Assembly: GCA_964547415.1 (NCBI GenBank)
Contig: CAZJNX010000144.1
Location: forward strand, 1 to 12,163
DNA from: CAZJNX01 sp964547415
GTDB lineage: Bacteria; Pseudomonadota; Alphaproteobacteria; Rhizobiales; Amorphaceae
Direction of reading: 5' to 3'
Length of the DNA stretch: 12,163 nt
Shown here: positions 1 to 6,454 of the stretch, in pieces
Layout: every line of letters starts with the position of its first letter
How positions within the stretch are numbered: position 1 is the stretch's first letter
The notes under the pieces: model-generated
What the model was told of the DNA's origin: nothing
What the model saw: the letters and a program-made list of their open reading frames with translations, nothing else
Database searches by the model: none
Program-made: the position numbers and the translations under genes

Positions 1-277
1 AGCGCTTGACGGCCTGCATCAGGCCGACGTTGCCCTCCGAGATGATCTCGCTGATGGGCAGCCCGTAGCCGCGGTAGCCCATGGCGATCTTGGCGACCAG
101 CCTCAGGTGCGACGTGACGAGCCTGTGGGCCGCCTCCGGATCGTCATGCTCGAGGTACCGCTTGGCGAGCATGTACTCTTCCTGCGGCTCGAGCATCGGA
201 TAGCGCCGGATCTCCTCGAGATACCGGCTCAGGCCGGCCTCGCCCGAGGCGATGGCCGGAAGCGATGGTTGGGCCAT
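1..277 (-). CDS. rpoH: RNA polymerase sigma-32 factor RpoH, N-terminal part (cut by window edge)
   Basis: Heat-shock sigma factor that directs core RNA polymerase to stress promoters in the cytoplasm. Only the first 92 residues are in the window. They begin MAQPSLPAIASGEAGLSRYL, typical of alphaproteobacterial RpoH region 1.2, and continue through SHLRLVAKIAMGYRGYGLPI (region 2.1) to SEGNVGLMQAVKR, the core-binding region 2.2 signature. The ATG at 277 is chosen because a strong Shine-Dalgarno run (GGGAGGAGGG) lies about 8 bases upstream and the protein start matches the family. It lies downstream of rluD on the same strand with a 143-base gap, a neighbourhood often seen in alphaproteobacteria. 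The gap is long enough for its own promoter (see the entry at 390-426). Many alphaproteobacteria carry two rpoH paralogues, so which copy this is cannot be told. Confidence 0.95.
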   Translation of the reverse strand, partial: MAQPSLPAIASGEAGLSRYLEEIRRYPMLEPQEEYMLAKRYLEHDDPEAAHRLVTSHLRLVAKIAMGYRGYGLPISEIISEGNVGLMQAVKR

Positions 278-310
278 GATCTGCGCCCTCCTCCCTGTCG
301 GAAACCGTCC

Positions 311-326
311 CCCGCGCGAGCGCGGG
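311..326. other. Small inverted repeat in the rluD-rpoH gap
   Basis: A perfect 6-bp inverted repeat (CCCGCG, loop CGAG, CGCGGG) lies in the presumed 5' leader of rpoH, about 34 bases before its start codon. In RNA it would form a short stable hairpin. RpoH leaders in some bacteria hold thermosensing structure, but this element is too short and too G+C-rich to call a thermometer. It could also be a weak terminator for rluD. It is recorded as visible structure without a proven role. Confidence 0.3.
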
Positions 327-389
327 AACCGCCAGCCTCCCGTCGCGGCAAGGCTGTCGCGGGCGCTCCCCTCGAGCCACCCGGACGGA

Positions 390-426
390 CCCTAACACAT
401 CGTCACTCCCCCGTCGCGGTTCAAGG
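390..426 (-). promoter_or_regulatory. Candidate rpoH promoter overlapping the rluD stop codon
   Basis: Reading the minus strand, the last bases of rluD run straight into CCTTGAACC. The stop TGA (423-421) is part of a good -35 hexamer, TTGAAC (424-419). Seventeen bases later comes GATGTG, with TGTTAG slightly further on, either of which could be a weak -10. The extended -35 (CNCTTGAA) also resembles the sigma-32 -35 element, but no CCCCAT-type -10 is present at the required spacing, so autoregulation by RpoH is only a possibility. This is a prediction by eye. Confidence 0.35.
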
Positions 427-1455
427 GTGGGCGCCGAGCGCGGCGACGAGGTCCGCCATGTCCGCGGGCGGCGGGCTCTCGAAGGCGAGGGGCTCGCCCG
501 TCACCGGGTGGGCGAAGGCGAGGACGCGGGCGTGGAGCGCCTGGCGGCCGAGGGCGGCAAGGCGCACGCGCGCGGGCTCGGACAGGCGGGCGGCCTTGGT
601 GCGGTGGCCCGCCCCGTAGAGCGGGTCGCCGAGCAGCGGGTGGCCGAGGTGGGCGAGATGGACCCGGATCTGGTGGGTGCGGCCCGTCTCGAGGCGCAGC
701 GACAGGCGCGCCACCAGCGCCTCGGCGGGCGGCAGCGACGCCTCCACCCGGTAGTGGGTGACGGCGGACCGCCCGCCCGCGCGCAGCACCGCGAAGCGTT
801 GCCGGTCCCGCGGGTGGCGGCCGATGGGCGCGTCGATCCGCCCCGTGCGGGGCGAAGGCACGCCCCAGGCGAGGGCGTCATAGACCCGCTCCAGGGGGCC
901 GGTGCGGCCGTGGTCGGCGAACTGGGCGGCAAGCCCGCGGTGGGCGCGCTCGCTCTTGGCCGCCACGAGAAGCCCGGAGGTGTCCTTGTCGAGGCGGTGG
1001 ACGATGCCCGGCCGCTCCACGCCCCCGATCCCCGACAGGGTGCCGCCGCAGTGGTGAAGGAGGGCGTTGACGAGGGTGCCGCCGGAATGGCCCGCGCCCG
1101 GGTGAACGACGAGGCCGGCGGGCTTGTCCACCACGACGAGGTCCGCGTCCTCGTAGACGACGGCAAGGGGGATCGGTTCGGGCGCCGGCTCGGCGGCGAC
1201 CGGCGGCGGCACCGAAAGGCCGACTTCGTCACCCGGTCGAAGGCGCCGGGACGGGTCTGTGGCCGGCCGGCCGTTGATCGCCGCCAGTCCCCCCTCTATC
1301 AGGGCCTTGACGCGCGCCCGGGACAGGTCCGCCGCGCTGCGGGCGAGGAAGGCGTCGAGGCGGGCGCCGCCATCGGCCTCTCCGGCCCGGAACGTGAGCG
1401 GTTCGGCCGCGGGTTCCGGCGCGTCGTCGTCGTCGAGGGGGGGCAGGGGCGTCAC
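421..1455 (-). CDS. rluD: 23S rRNA pseudouridine synthase, RluD/RluA family
   Basis: Isomerises specific uridines to pseudouridine in the large-subunit rRNA (helix 69 for RluD proper). With the GTG start at 1455 the protein is 344 residues, within the family's normal 310-350. An N-terminal S4 RNA-binding domain (about residues 20-80, with RLDAFLARSAADLSRARVKA) is followed by the catalytic domain. The motif HRLDKDTSG at residues 153-161 contains the catalytic Asp156, and LETGRTHQIRVHLAHLGHPL follows at 255-274. The frame stays open to an ATG at 1614, but those 53 extra residues are Arg/Ser/Pro-rich, match no S4 protein and overlap the divergent membrane gene, so the GTG is preferred. Its Shine-Dalgarno is poor. 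rpoH follows on the same strand. RluA or RluC specificity cannot be excluded from motifs alone. Confidence 0.93.
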   Translation of the reverse strand: MTPLPPLDDDDAPEPAAEPLTFRAGEADGGARLDAFLARSAADLSRARVKALIEGGLAAINGRPATDPSRRLRPGDEVGLSVPPPVAAEPAPEPIPLAVVYEDADLVVVDKPAGLVVHPGAGHSGGTLVNALLHHCGGTLSGIGGVERPGIVHRLDKDTSGLLVAAKSERAHRGLAAQFADHGRTGPLERVYDALAWGVPSPRTGRIDAPIGRHPRDRQRFAVLRAGGRSAVTHYRVEASLPPAEALVARLSLRLETGRTHQIRVHLAHLGHPLLGDPLYGAGHRTKAARLSEPARVRLAALGRQALHARVLAFAHPVTGEPLAFESPPPADMADLVAALGAHP

Positions 1456-1456
1456 G

Positions 1457-1876
1457 ATGGTGGATTCCGGTGCGGGCGAGGACGGGCACGACGGCCCGGG
1501 CGAGGAGGCCCCGCTCGACCCGGCCGTGGAGCGGGTGCGGGCGCGCCTGCGCCGCCTGATGCTGATCTCCGCCCTCACCACGATCCTGGGCTTCGCGGCC
1601 GTCGCGGTGGCCATCGTCTACCGCCTTTCGCCCGCGGAGGACAGGCCGGCCGAGGCCACCGCCGACCGCCCGGTGGCGCTGGAACCCGCGGTGCTGCCGG
1701 AGCGGCTGTCGTTTCCGCTCGCGCCGGGCGCGGAGGTGCTGTCGGCGAGCGCCACCGCGCGGGAGGTGGTTCTTCTCGTCGCGGTCGGGGATGGGCGGGC
1801 GGTCATCATCGTCGACCGGGCGAGCGGGCGCATCGTCCAGCGCCTCGACATCGTGCCGCCGGCGCCGGGCGGCTGA
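1457..1876 (+). CDS. Small single-span membrane protein, probably DUF6476 family
   Basis: A 139-residue protein of unknown function. The N-terminus (about residues 1-30) is acidic and ends in a basic stretch, RVRARLRRL. One hydrophobic helix follows at about 35-55 (LMLISALTTILGFAAVAVAI) and then a proline/alanine linker. The C-terminal domain (about 75-135) alternates hydrophobic residues in a beta-like pattern ending in VDRASGRIVQRLDIV. The basic stretch before the helix and acidic N-terminus predict a bitopic protein with a cytoplasmic N-terminus and a periplasmic C-terminal domain. Small proteins of this shape (DUF6476) are, to my recollection, commonly found next to rluD in alphaproteobacteria; the family call is from that memory and the architecture, not a search. 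The ATG is preceded by AGGGG at 7 bases. A GTG directly after the ATG is an alternative start. Confidence 0.75.
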   Translation: MVDSGAGEDGHDGPGEEAPLDPAVERVRARLRRLMLISALTTILGFAAVAVAIVYRLSPAEDRPAEATADRPVALEPAVLPERLSFPLAPGAEVLSASATAREVVLLVAVGDGRAVIIVDRASGRIVQRLDIVPPAPGG

Positions 1877-1893
1877 GCCCTTGTGCGGGGGAC

Positions 1894-1922
1894 TTGCAAA
1901 GCCGGATCACGGCCGCTAAATC
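1894..1922 (+). promoter_or_regulatory. Candidate sigma-70 promoter for tRNA-Glu
   Basis: TTGCAA (1894-1899) and TAAATC (1917-1922) are separated by exactly 17 bases in the only A/T-rich patch between the membrane-protein gene and the tRNA. A start site 6-8 bases after the -10 would leave a leader of about 20 bases before the mature tRNA, which is usual for tRNA genes. Neither hexamer is a close consensus match, so confidence is moderate. Confidence 0.45.
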
Positions 1923-1947
1923 AACGCCCGTCGGCCGCAAGGCCTGC

Positions 1948-2023
1948 GCGCCCATCGTCTAGCGGTCCAGGACGCCGCCCTCTCACGGCGGAAACAGGGG
2001 TTCGAGTCCCCTTGGGCGTGCCA
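1948..2023 (+). tRNA. tRNA-Glu, anticodon CTC
   Basis: A complete cloverleaf with encoded CCA. The acceptor arm is GCGCCCA (1948-1954) against TGGGCGT, closed by one G-U pair at position 1-72, with discriminator G. The D-arm is GTCTAGCGGTCCAGGAC. The anticodon stem is CCGCC (1975-1979) with GGCGG (1987-1991) and a 7-base loop holding CTC at 1982-1984. The T-arm is built on GGGGTTCGAGTCCCC. CCA lies at 2021-2023. The body closely resembles other alphaproteobacterial tRNA-Glu sequences. No U-tract terminator is seen directly downstream. No copy of its 3' end was noticed elsewhere in the window, so there is no sign that it serves here as an integration site. Confidence 0.97.
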
Positions 2024-2169
2024 ATTTCCACCCGTCGTCTCTTGCGCTTCGATGCAGTCTCGCGATTGCGCGCTGTCGGCTGCGCGCGCCGGAGCCCGGG
2101 CTTTCGCGGACGCGGGCGACCGCCGACGCGACGCAACGGTCTCCGGCAGGTGAGGGGCGCGAGCCTGTC

Positions 2170-2189
2170 GGCGCTCGCCCGGGGGCGCC
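2170..2189. terminator. Possible G+C-rich terminator hairpin in the tRNA / porter 1 gap
   Basis: GGCGCT (2170-2175) can pair with GGCGCC (2184-2189), giving five Watson-Crick pairs and one G-U around an 8-base loop. It lies 12 bases past the porter 1 stop codon, between two converging transcription units, where a bidirectional terminator is expected. There is no U-tract on either side, so intrinsic termination is doubtful. The rest of the 2024-2201 gap shows no gene. Confidence 0.3.
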
Positions 2190-2201
2190 CTTGCCCGACC
2201 G

Positions 2202-3566
2202 TCAGCGGCCGAGGCGGCGGAGGGGCGCGCCCGCGAGCACCCGTTCCTCGATGGCGTCGAGGGAGACGCCCCGCGTCTCCGGCAGGGCGAACAGCCCGAC
2301 GATAAGCGAGACGACGCACACCCCGGTGAAGAAGCCGAAGACGGCGACGGAGCCGAACGTCTCCACCGCCGACAGGAAGAAGAAGGCCACCGCGGCGTTG
2401 AACAGCCAGCTCGTCGCCGAGGCCGCCGCGATCCCGGGCTCGCGAATGGCCGCCGGAAAAAGCTCCGACATCATGACGTAGGGAAGCGGCCCGAGCGAGA
2501 CGGCGAAGGCGGCGATGTAGAGGCAAAGGCCGAGGAGCCCCGCCGTCTCGTTCCCCGTCGCGTTGGCGAAGACCACGGCCGACAGCCCCGCCACCATCAG
2601 GACCGAGCCGACCACCAGGAGCGGCCGCCGGCCCAGCCGGTCCACCACCAGGATCGCCCCCACGGTCGCCGCCACGTTGACCGCCCCGAGGAGGAAGGTG
2701 GCGGTGAGCGCCGCCGTGCCGGGATCGAAGCCGAGGCCCTCGAAGATCCTCGGCGCGTAGTAGAGGATGCCGTCGATCCCGCTGAGGTTCTGCAGGACGA
2801 ACAGGCCGCCGGCGAGGGCGAGCACCATCGGCACCGCCCCCACCATCACGGCGGACAGGCGGGGCCGTCCGTCCGCGTGCTCGGCGGCGTGGCCTGCGAA
2901 GTCGGTGACGCCGAGGAAGCGGGCGGCGGCCTCCGCCTGCGCGATCCGCCCGCGCCGGGCGAGCCAGCGGGGGCTCTCCGGCACCAGCACGGCCACCAGG
3001 ATGCCGAGGGCGCCGATGGCCACGCCGAGCCCGATCAGCCGGTACCAGGCGAGGGCGTCGATCAGGAACAGGGACGTCGCGTAGGCCGCGAGGATCCCGA
3101 GGGTGACCGCGAGCTGGTAGAGCGACACGACCGCGCCCCTGAGGCGCGGCGGCGTCGCCTCCCCGGCGTACATGGGCCCGACCATGGAGGACAGGCCCAC
3201 GGCGAGGCCGATCGCCACGCGGGCCGCCACGAGGACGGGAAGGGACGGCCCCGCGAGGATCGCCGCGTAGCCCCCGAGGGCGAGGACGCCCGCGATGGCG
3301 AGCGCCGTCTTGCGGCCGAGGCGGGCGGAGATCGGGCTCGCCAGGATCGCCCCGAAGAAGCAGGAGATGACGAGGGAGGCGACCACCGCCTCCGTGCCGC
3401 CCGTGTCGAGGCCGTAGGCACCCGCCACCTCGTCGAGGACGCCCGCGATCACGGCGGTGGAAAAGCCGAACAGGAGCCCGAAAGAGACCGTGACCGAGGC
3501 GACGAGGAGGACGGACGCCGACAGGGCGCCCGCCGCGCCCGCGCGCGCCGCCGCCGGTTCAGCCAC
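2202..3566 (-). CDS. MFS sugar porter 1, with altered substrate-site residues
   Basis: A 454-residue, 12-helix major facilitator of the sugar porter (SP) family, in the inner membrane. Family marks include ARLGRK after TM2 (81-86), PESPRW (196-201), DRLGRRP (309-315) and PETRG after TM12 (429-433). Compared with XylE numbering, the TM1 Asp27 is Ser (S36), Gln289 is Asn (N260), Asn294 is Asp (D265), Trp392 is Tyr (Y363) and the residue before the TM11 Trp is Ser (S386). Gln168 (Q151) and the first TM7 Gln (Q259) are kept. The protein is therefore intact in fold but unlikely to transport the same substrate, or by the same proton coupling, as porter 2. The GTG start at 3566 overlaps the end of porter 2 by 8 bp and has GGAGG 6 bases upstream. 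It is the last gene of the operon. The substrate is unknown. Confidence 0.9.
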   Translation of the reverse strand: MAEPAAARAGAAGALSASVLLVASVTVSFGLLFGFSTAVIAGVLDEVAGAYGLDTGGTEAVVASLVISCFFGAILASPISARLGRKTALAIAGVLALGGYAAILAGPSLPVLVAARVAIGLAVGLSSMVGPMYAGEATPPRLRGAVVSLYQLAVTLGILAAYATSLFLIDALAWYRLIGLGVAIGALGILVAVLVPESPRWLARRGRIAQAEAAARFLGVTDFAGHAAEHADGRPRLSAVMVGAVPMVLALAGGLFVLQNLSGIDGILYYAPRIFEGLGFDPGTAALTATFLLGAVNVAATVGAILVVDRLGRRPLLVVGSVLMVAGLSAVVFANATGNETAGLLGLCLYIAAFAVSLGPLPYVMMSELFPAAIREPGIAAASATSWLFNAAVAFFFLSAVETFGSVAVFGFFTGVCVVSLIVGLFALPETRGVSLDAIEERVLAGAPLRRLGR

Positions 3567-4905
3567 CCTCGGCCTCCATCGCCCGTTCGATGTCCTCGAG
3601 GGAGGCGCCCTTCGTCTCCGGCGCGAGGAAGAAGGAGAAGCCGAGGCCGAACACGCAGAATCCAGCGAAGATGGCGAAGGTGGCCGTCGCCCCGGCCGCG
3701 GCCAGGACGACGGGAAAGAGGAACACGACGATGAAGTTCATCGACCAGTTGGCCGCCGCCGCGAGCGCCATCCCCCGCGTCTTGAGCCGGAGCGGAAACA
3801 GCTCGGACATGTAGAGCCACGGGAGCGGCCCGAGCGAGACGGCGAAGAAGGCGATGTAGAACAGCAGCCCGGCGAGCGCGAGACTGGCATCGTCCTCTGG
3901 CGTCGCGAAGGCGTAGGCGATGAGGGCGAGGGAGGCCGCCGCCCCGAGGAAGCCCGCGAGCAGGAGCGGGCGCCGCCCCATCCGGTCCACCACCAGCATC
4001 GCCACCACGGTCATGCCGACGTTGAGGGCGCCGAGGCCGACGGTGGCGAGGAGCTGGGCGGTGATGCCCGAAAGGCCCGCCTCCGACATGATCCGGGGAG
4101 CGTAGTAGATGACGGCGTTGATGCCCGACAGCTGCTGCAGGAAGAACAGCACGATCGCGAACACGACGACGGGCATGACCCTCGGCGCCAGGAACGCGGA
4201 CCAGCGGGCCGCCCCCGGCGTGTGGGCGAGGTTGTAGCGGATCCCCTCCACCGTCCGCTCGATGGCCTCGGCCCGCTCGCCGGGCTGCAGCGTGGCGATG
4301 GTGGCCCGCGCCTCGTCCTCCCGGCCCTTGAGGACGAGCCAGCGCGGGCTTTCCGGGCTCCTCAGGATGCCGACGAGGGCGACGAGCGCCGGCACCGCCC
4401 CGAGGGCGAGCATCGTCCGCCAGTCCCCGAGGGGGGCGAGGCCGAGGCCCACCAGGTACGACACCAGGATGCCGACCGTGATCATGAGCTGGAAGGCGCT
4501 CACCACCGCCCCGCGCACGGCCGGCGGGGCGAGCTCGGCGAGGAACATGGGCGCGGCCATGGACGAGGCGCCGATGGCGATGCCGAGGAGGAGGCGGGAG
4601 AGCGTCAGCATGGTCATGCCGACGGCGAGCCCCGACAGGATCGACCCCACGATGAACAGGGCCGCGCACAGGACGAGGACGCGCCGCCGCCCGAGCCGGT
4701 CCGAATAAAGGGCGGCGAGCACGACGCCCGCCACCGCGCCCAGCGGCACGGCGGCCGTCATGAACCCTTCCGCCGCCGGGTCCACGTGGAAGACCTTCGC
4801 GATGAAGGGCAGCGCGCCCGCGATGATCCCCTCGTCGAAGCCGAACAGGAAGCCGTAAAGGGCCGCCAGCGCGACGAGGCGAAGGAGGACGGGGCCGAGC
4901 CTCAC
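3559..4905 (-). CDS. MFS sugar porter 2, canonical proton-coupled type
   Basis: A 448-residue, 12-helix sugar porter of the SP family, expected to import a sugar or cyclitol with a proton. The TM1 motif FGFDEG carries the coupling Asp (D24). Further marks are DRLGRRR (69-75), PESPRW (184-189), FFLQQLSGINAVIYYAP with Q257, Q258 and N263 in TM7, GPLPW with W363 in TM10, NW at 386-387 as in GLUT1, and PETKG (429-433). All the usual sugar-contact positions are present. The GTG start at 4905 shares a GTGA overlap with the TGA of the upstream oxidoreductase gene. Its own Shine-Dalgarno is weak, so translation probably depends on coupling. The frame stays open far upstream, but that extension is a shadow of the oxidoreductase. 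Porter 2 and porter 1 share the fold but differ clearly at functional sites, arguing for different substrates. Confidence 0.93.
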   Translation of the reverse strand: MRLGPVLLRLVALAALYGFLFGFDEGIIAGALPFIAKVFHVDPAAEGFMTAAVPLGAVAGVVLAALYSDRLGRRRVLVLCAALFIVGSILSGLAVGMTMLTLSRLLLGIAIGASSMAAPMFLAELAPPAVRGAVVSAFQLMITVGILVSYLVGLGLAPLGDWRTMLALGAVPALVALVGILRSPESPRWLVLKGREDEARATIATLQPGERAEAIERTVEGIRYNLAHTPGAARWSAFLAPRVMPVVVFAIVLFFLQQLSGINAVIYYAPRIMSEAGLSGITAQLLATVGLGALNVGMTVVAMLVVDRMGRRPLLLAGFLGAAASLALIAYAFATPEDDASLALAGLLFYIAFFAVSLGPLPWLYMSELFPLRLKTRGMALAAAANWSMNFIVVFLFPVVLAAAGATATFAIFAGFCVFGLGFSFFLAPETKGASLEDIERAMEAEGG

Positions 4906-6395
4906 CGGTCTTCGAGCCGCGCGATCACCTCGTCCGCCTGGCGCAGCGCCCAGGCGACGATGGTGAGGTAGGAGTTGGCCGAGCCCTGGGACGGCCAGGC
5001 CGCGGCGTCGGCCACAGACAGGTTGGGCAGGGCGAAGAAGTGGCCGTGGACGTCGACGACGCCGTCCCTTGCCGTCGCGCCCATCCGCAGGCCGCCGATC
5101 TCGTGGAGGGCGGCGCCCGCCGGGTTCACCTGGGAGCGCACGCACTCGGCGCCCATCGCCTCGGCGAGCGCGGGCAGGAACGCCTCCATGGCCTGCAGCC
5201 TCGCCCGGTCGGTCTCGGTGCGGTCGGCGATCACGTAGTAGTGGCCGAGCTCGCCCGGCGCGTCCGACGTGTAGTGGCTCGGCACCACCTCGTGGGTCTC
5301 GCTCGGCTCGCCCACGCCGAAGCAGTAGACGAGGAGGTAGAGGCCCTGCGGGTCGCAGTCGAGCCAGACGGTGGCGTGGTAGGCGTTGTACCAGGTCTCC
5401 GGGAACGGACCCTGGATCTGGACGTGGAAGGGCCGCTCGGGCGTCGGGTCCACGAAGACGTAGATGGGCGAGCCGATCGGCTCCTTCAGGCGGAAGAGGC
5501 CCTGCACGAACAGGTGGTCGGCGACGTACCTGCCGACCGACGGGTGCAGATCGCGCAGGCCCGAGGCGAGGGCGAGGCGGGTGGACTGGATCGCCCCGCC
5601 CGCCAGGACCACGTGCTTGGCGCGGATGCGGTAGCGCTCCTGCCCGTCCTGGGTCGAGACGACGACGCCGTCCGCCCGCCCGTCCACCGTCGTCACCCGG
5701 TCCACCGGCGCCTCGGGCACGAGCACGATCTTGCCGCGCGCGACCTCGGTGACGAGCAGCCCCGAGCGCAGGAGCCGGTCCGTCGCGCAGTCGAAGCCGC
5801 GGGGCACGTAGCCGTTGATGGACGGGCTCGTGTCGAAGCCGAGGGCAGCGTGGCTCGCCCCGATGCCCGCCGCCTCCAGGCGCTCCAGCATCGCGGACTG
5901 CACCTCGCCGCGGAAGAAGGGCGGGCGCTCCTCGCACCGGCCCGACACGTTCATGATCTCCTCGGCCCGGTCGTAGCAGGGACCCATCTCGGCCATGCCG
6001 ATGGGCCAGTCGTCGAAGTCCCACTCGCAGAAGCGGGGCGTGCAGCCGCCCCAGAACAGGGAGCGGCCGCCGACCGCCGCCCAGCCGTCGTTGACGAGGG
6101 GCGGGGCCCGGTCCGGCTCGAGGTCCGCCTTGTCGACCCAGGCCGTCTTGTAGCGCACGAGCTCGTGGATCTTCGGGGTGATGTCGTCCCGCGAGCGGTA
6201 GGGCATGGACCCGACGTGGGCGGACAGCACGAACTGGCCCGCCTCGAAGATCGCCACCGCATAGCCCGCCCGGGCCACCTCGATGGCCGTCGTCACGCCC
6301 GCGGGGCCCGAGCCCACCACGGCCACGTCGATCGGGACCGGCGAGCGGGCGACGGCGCGCAGGCGGGTCGTGAACACGGTCGGCAGGTTCGGCAT
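4902..6395 (-). CDS. GMC-type FAD-dependent oxidoreductase (sugar/cyclitol oxidase or dehydrogenase)
   Basis: A 497-residue flavoprotein that by family oxidises an alcohol, here probably a sugar or cyclitol hydroxyl, to a carbonyl. The N-terminal FAD-binding fold is DVAVVGSGPAG (23-33) with the ribose-binding acidic residue E51. The second FAD motif is VGGRSLFWGGCTPR (108-121). At the position where pyranose 2-oxidase has its flavin-linked His this protein has Phe, so the FAD should be non-covalent. The GMC C-terminal catalytic pair is His431 (HEIGGLRMG) and Asn474 (GSANSYLT). There is no signal or twin-arginine peptide, so it should be cytoplasmic. The ATG at 6395 has purine-rich AGGGTGAGGG upstream; an in-frame GTG at 6404 is an alternative. 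It lies 59 bases after the aminotransferase and overlaps porter 2 by 4 bp. Oxygen versus another electron acceptor cannot be decided. Confidence 0.9.
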   Translation of the reverse strand: MPNLPTVFTTRLRAVARSPVPIDVAVVGSGPAGVTTAIEVARAGYAVAIFEAGQFVLSAHVGSMPYRSRDDITPKIHELVRYKTAWVDKADLEPDRAPPLVNDGWAAVGGRSLFWGGCTPRFCEWDFDDWPIGMAEMGPCYDRAEEIMNVSGRCEERPPFFRGEVQSAMLERLEAAGIGASHAALGFDTSPSINGYVPRGFDCATDRLLRSGLLVTEVARGKIVLVPEAPVDRVTTVDGRADGVVVSTQDGQERYRIRAKHVVLAGGAIQSTRLALASGLRDLHPSVGRYVADHLFVQGLFRLKEPIGSPIYVFVDPTPERPFHVQIQGPFPETWYNAYHATVWLDCDPQGLYLLVYCFGVGEPSETHEVVPSHYTSDAPGELGHYYVIADRTETDRARLQAMEAFLPALAEAMGAECVRSQVNPAGAALHEIGGLRMGATARDGVVDVHGHFFALPNLSVADAAAWPSQGSANSYLTIVAWALRQADEVIARLEDR

Positions 6396-6436
6396 CGCCC
6401 TCACCCTCTCGTTCTTGTCGTTGGTCGGCAGGCGGG

Positions 6437-6452
6437 CCGCCCGCACGGGCGG
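6437..6452. other. Hairpin between the aminotransferase and oxidoreductase genes
   Basis: A perfect inverted repeat CCGCCC, loop GCAC, GGGCGG begins two bases after the aminotransferase stop codon, inside the 59-base gap before the oxidoreductase. In the transcript it would form a stable 6-pair hairpin (7 with a tight loop). Without a U-tract it is more likely an mRNA-stability or partial-attenuation element than a full terminator. It could set different levels for the first gene and the rest of the operon. Confidence 0.4.
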
Positions 6453-6454
6453 TG

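Noticed and set aside
1456..1614. ATG at 1614 as the start of rluD
   Set aside because: It adds 53 Arg/Ser/Pro-rich residues unlike any S4 domain and overlaps the membrane-protein gene.
1948..2023. tRNA-Glu as an integration (att) site
   Set aside because: No integrase gene and no repeat of the tRNA 3' end were seen, and the flanking genes look like ordinary chromosome.
2202..4905. The two porters as a recent tandem duplication
   Set aside because: They share family motifs, but the loops, N-termini and substrate-site residues differ widely, so they are old paralogues or separately acquired and not a recent duplication.
4906..6024. Upstream in-frame extension of porter 2 to 821 codons
   Set aside because: The extension is a shadow of the oxidoreductase; the first transmembrane helix of the porter begins right after the GTG at 4905.
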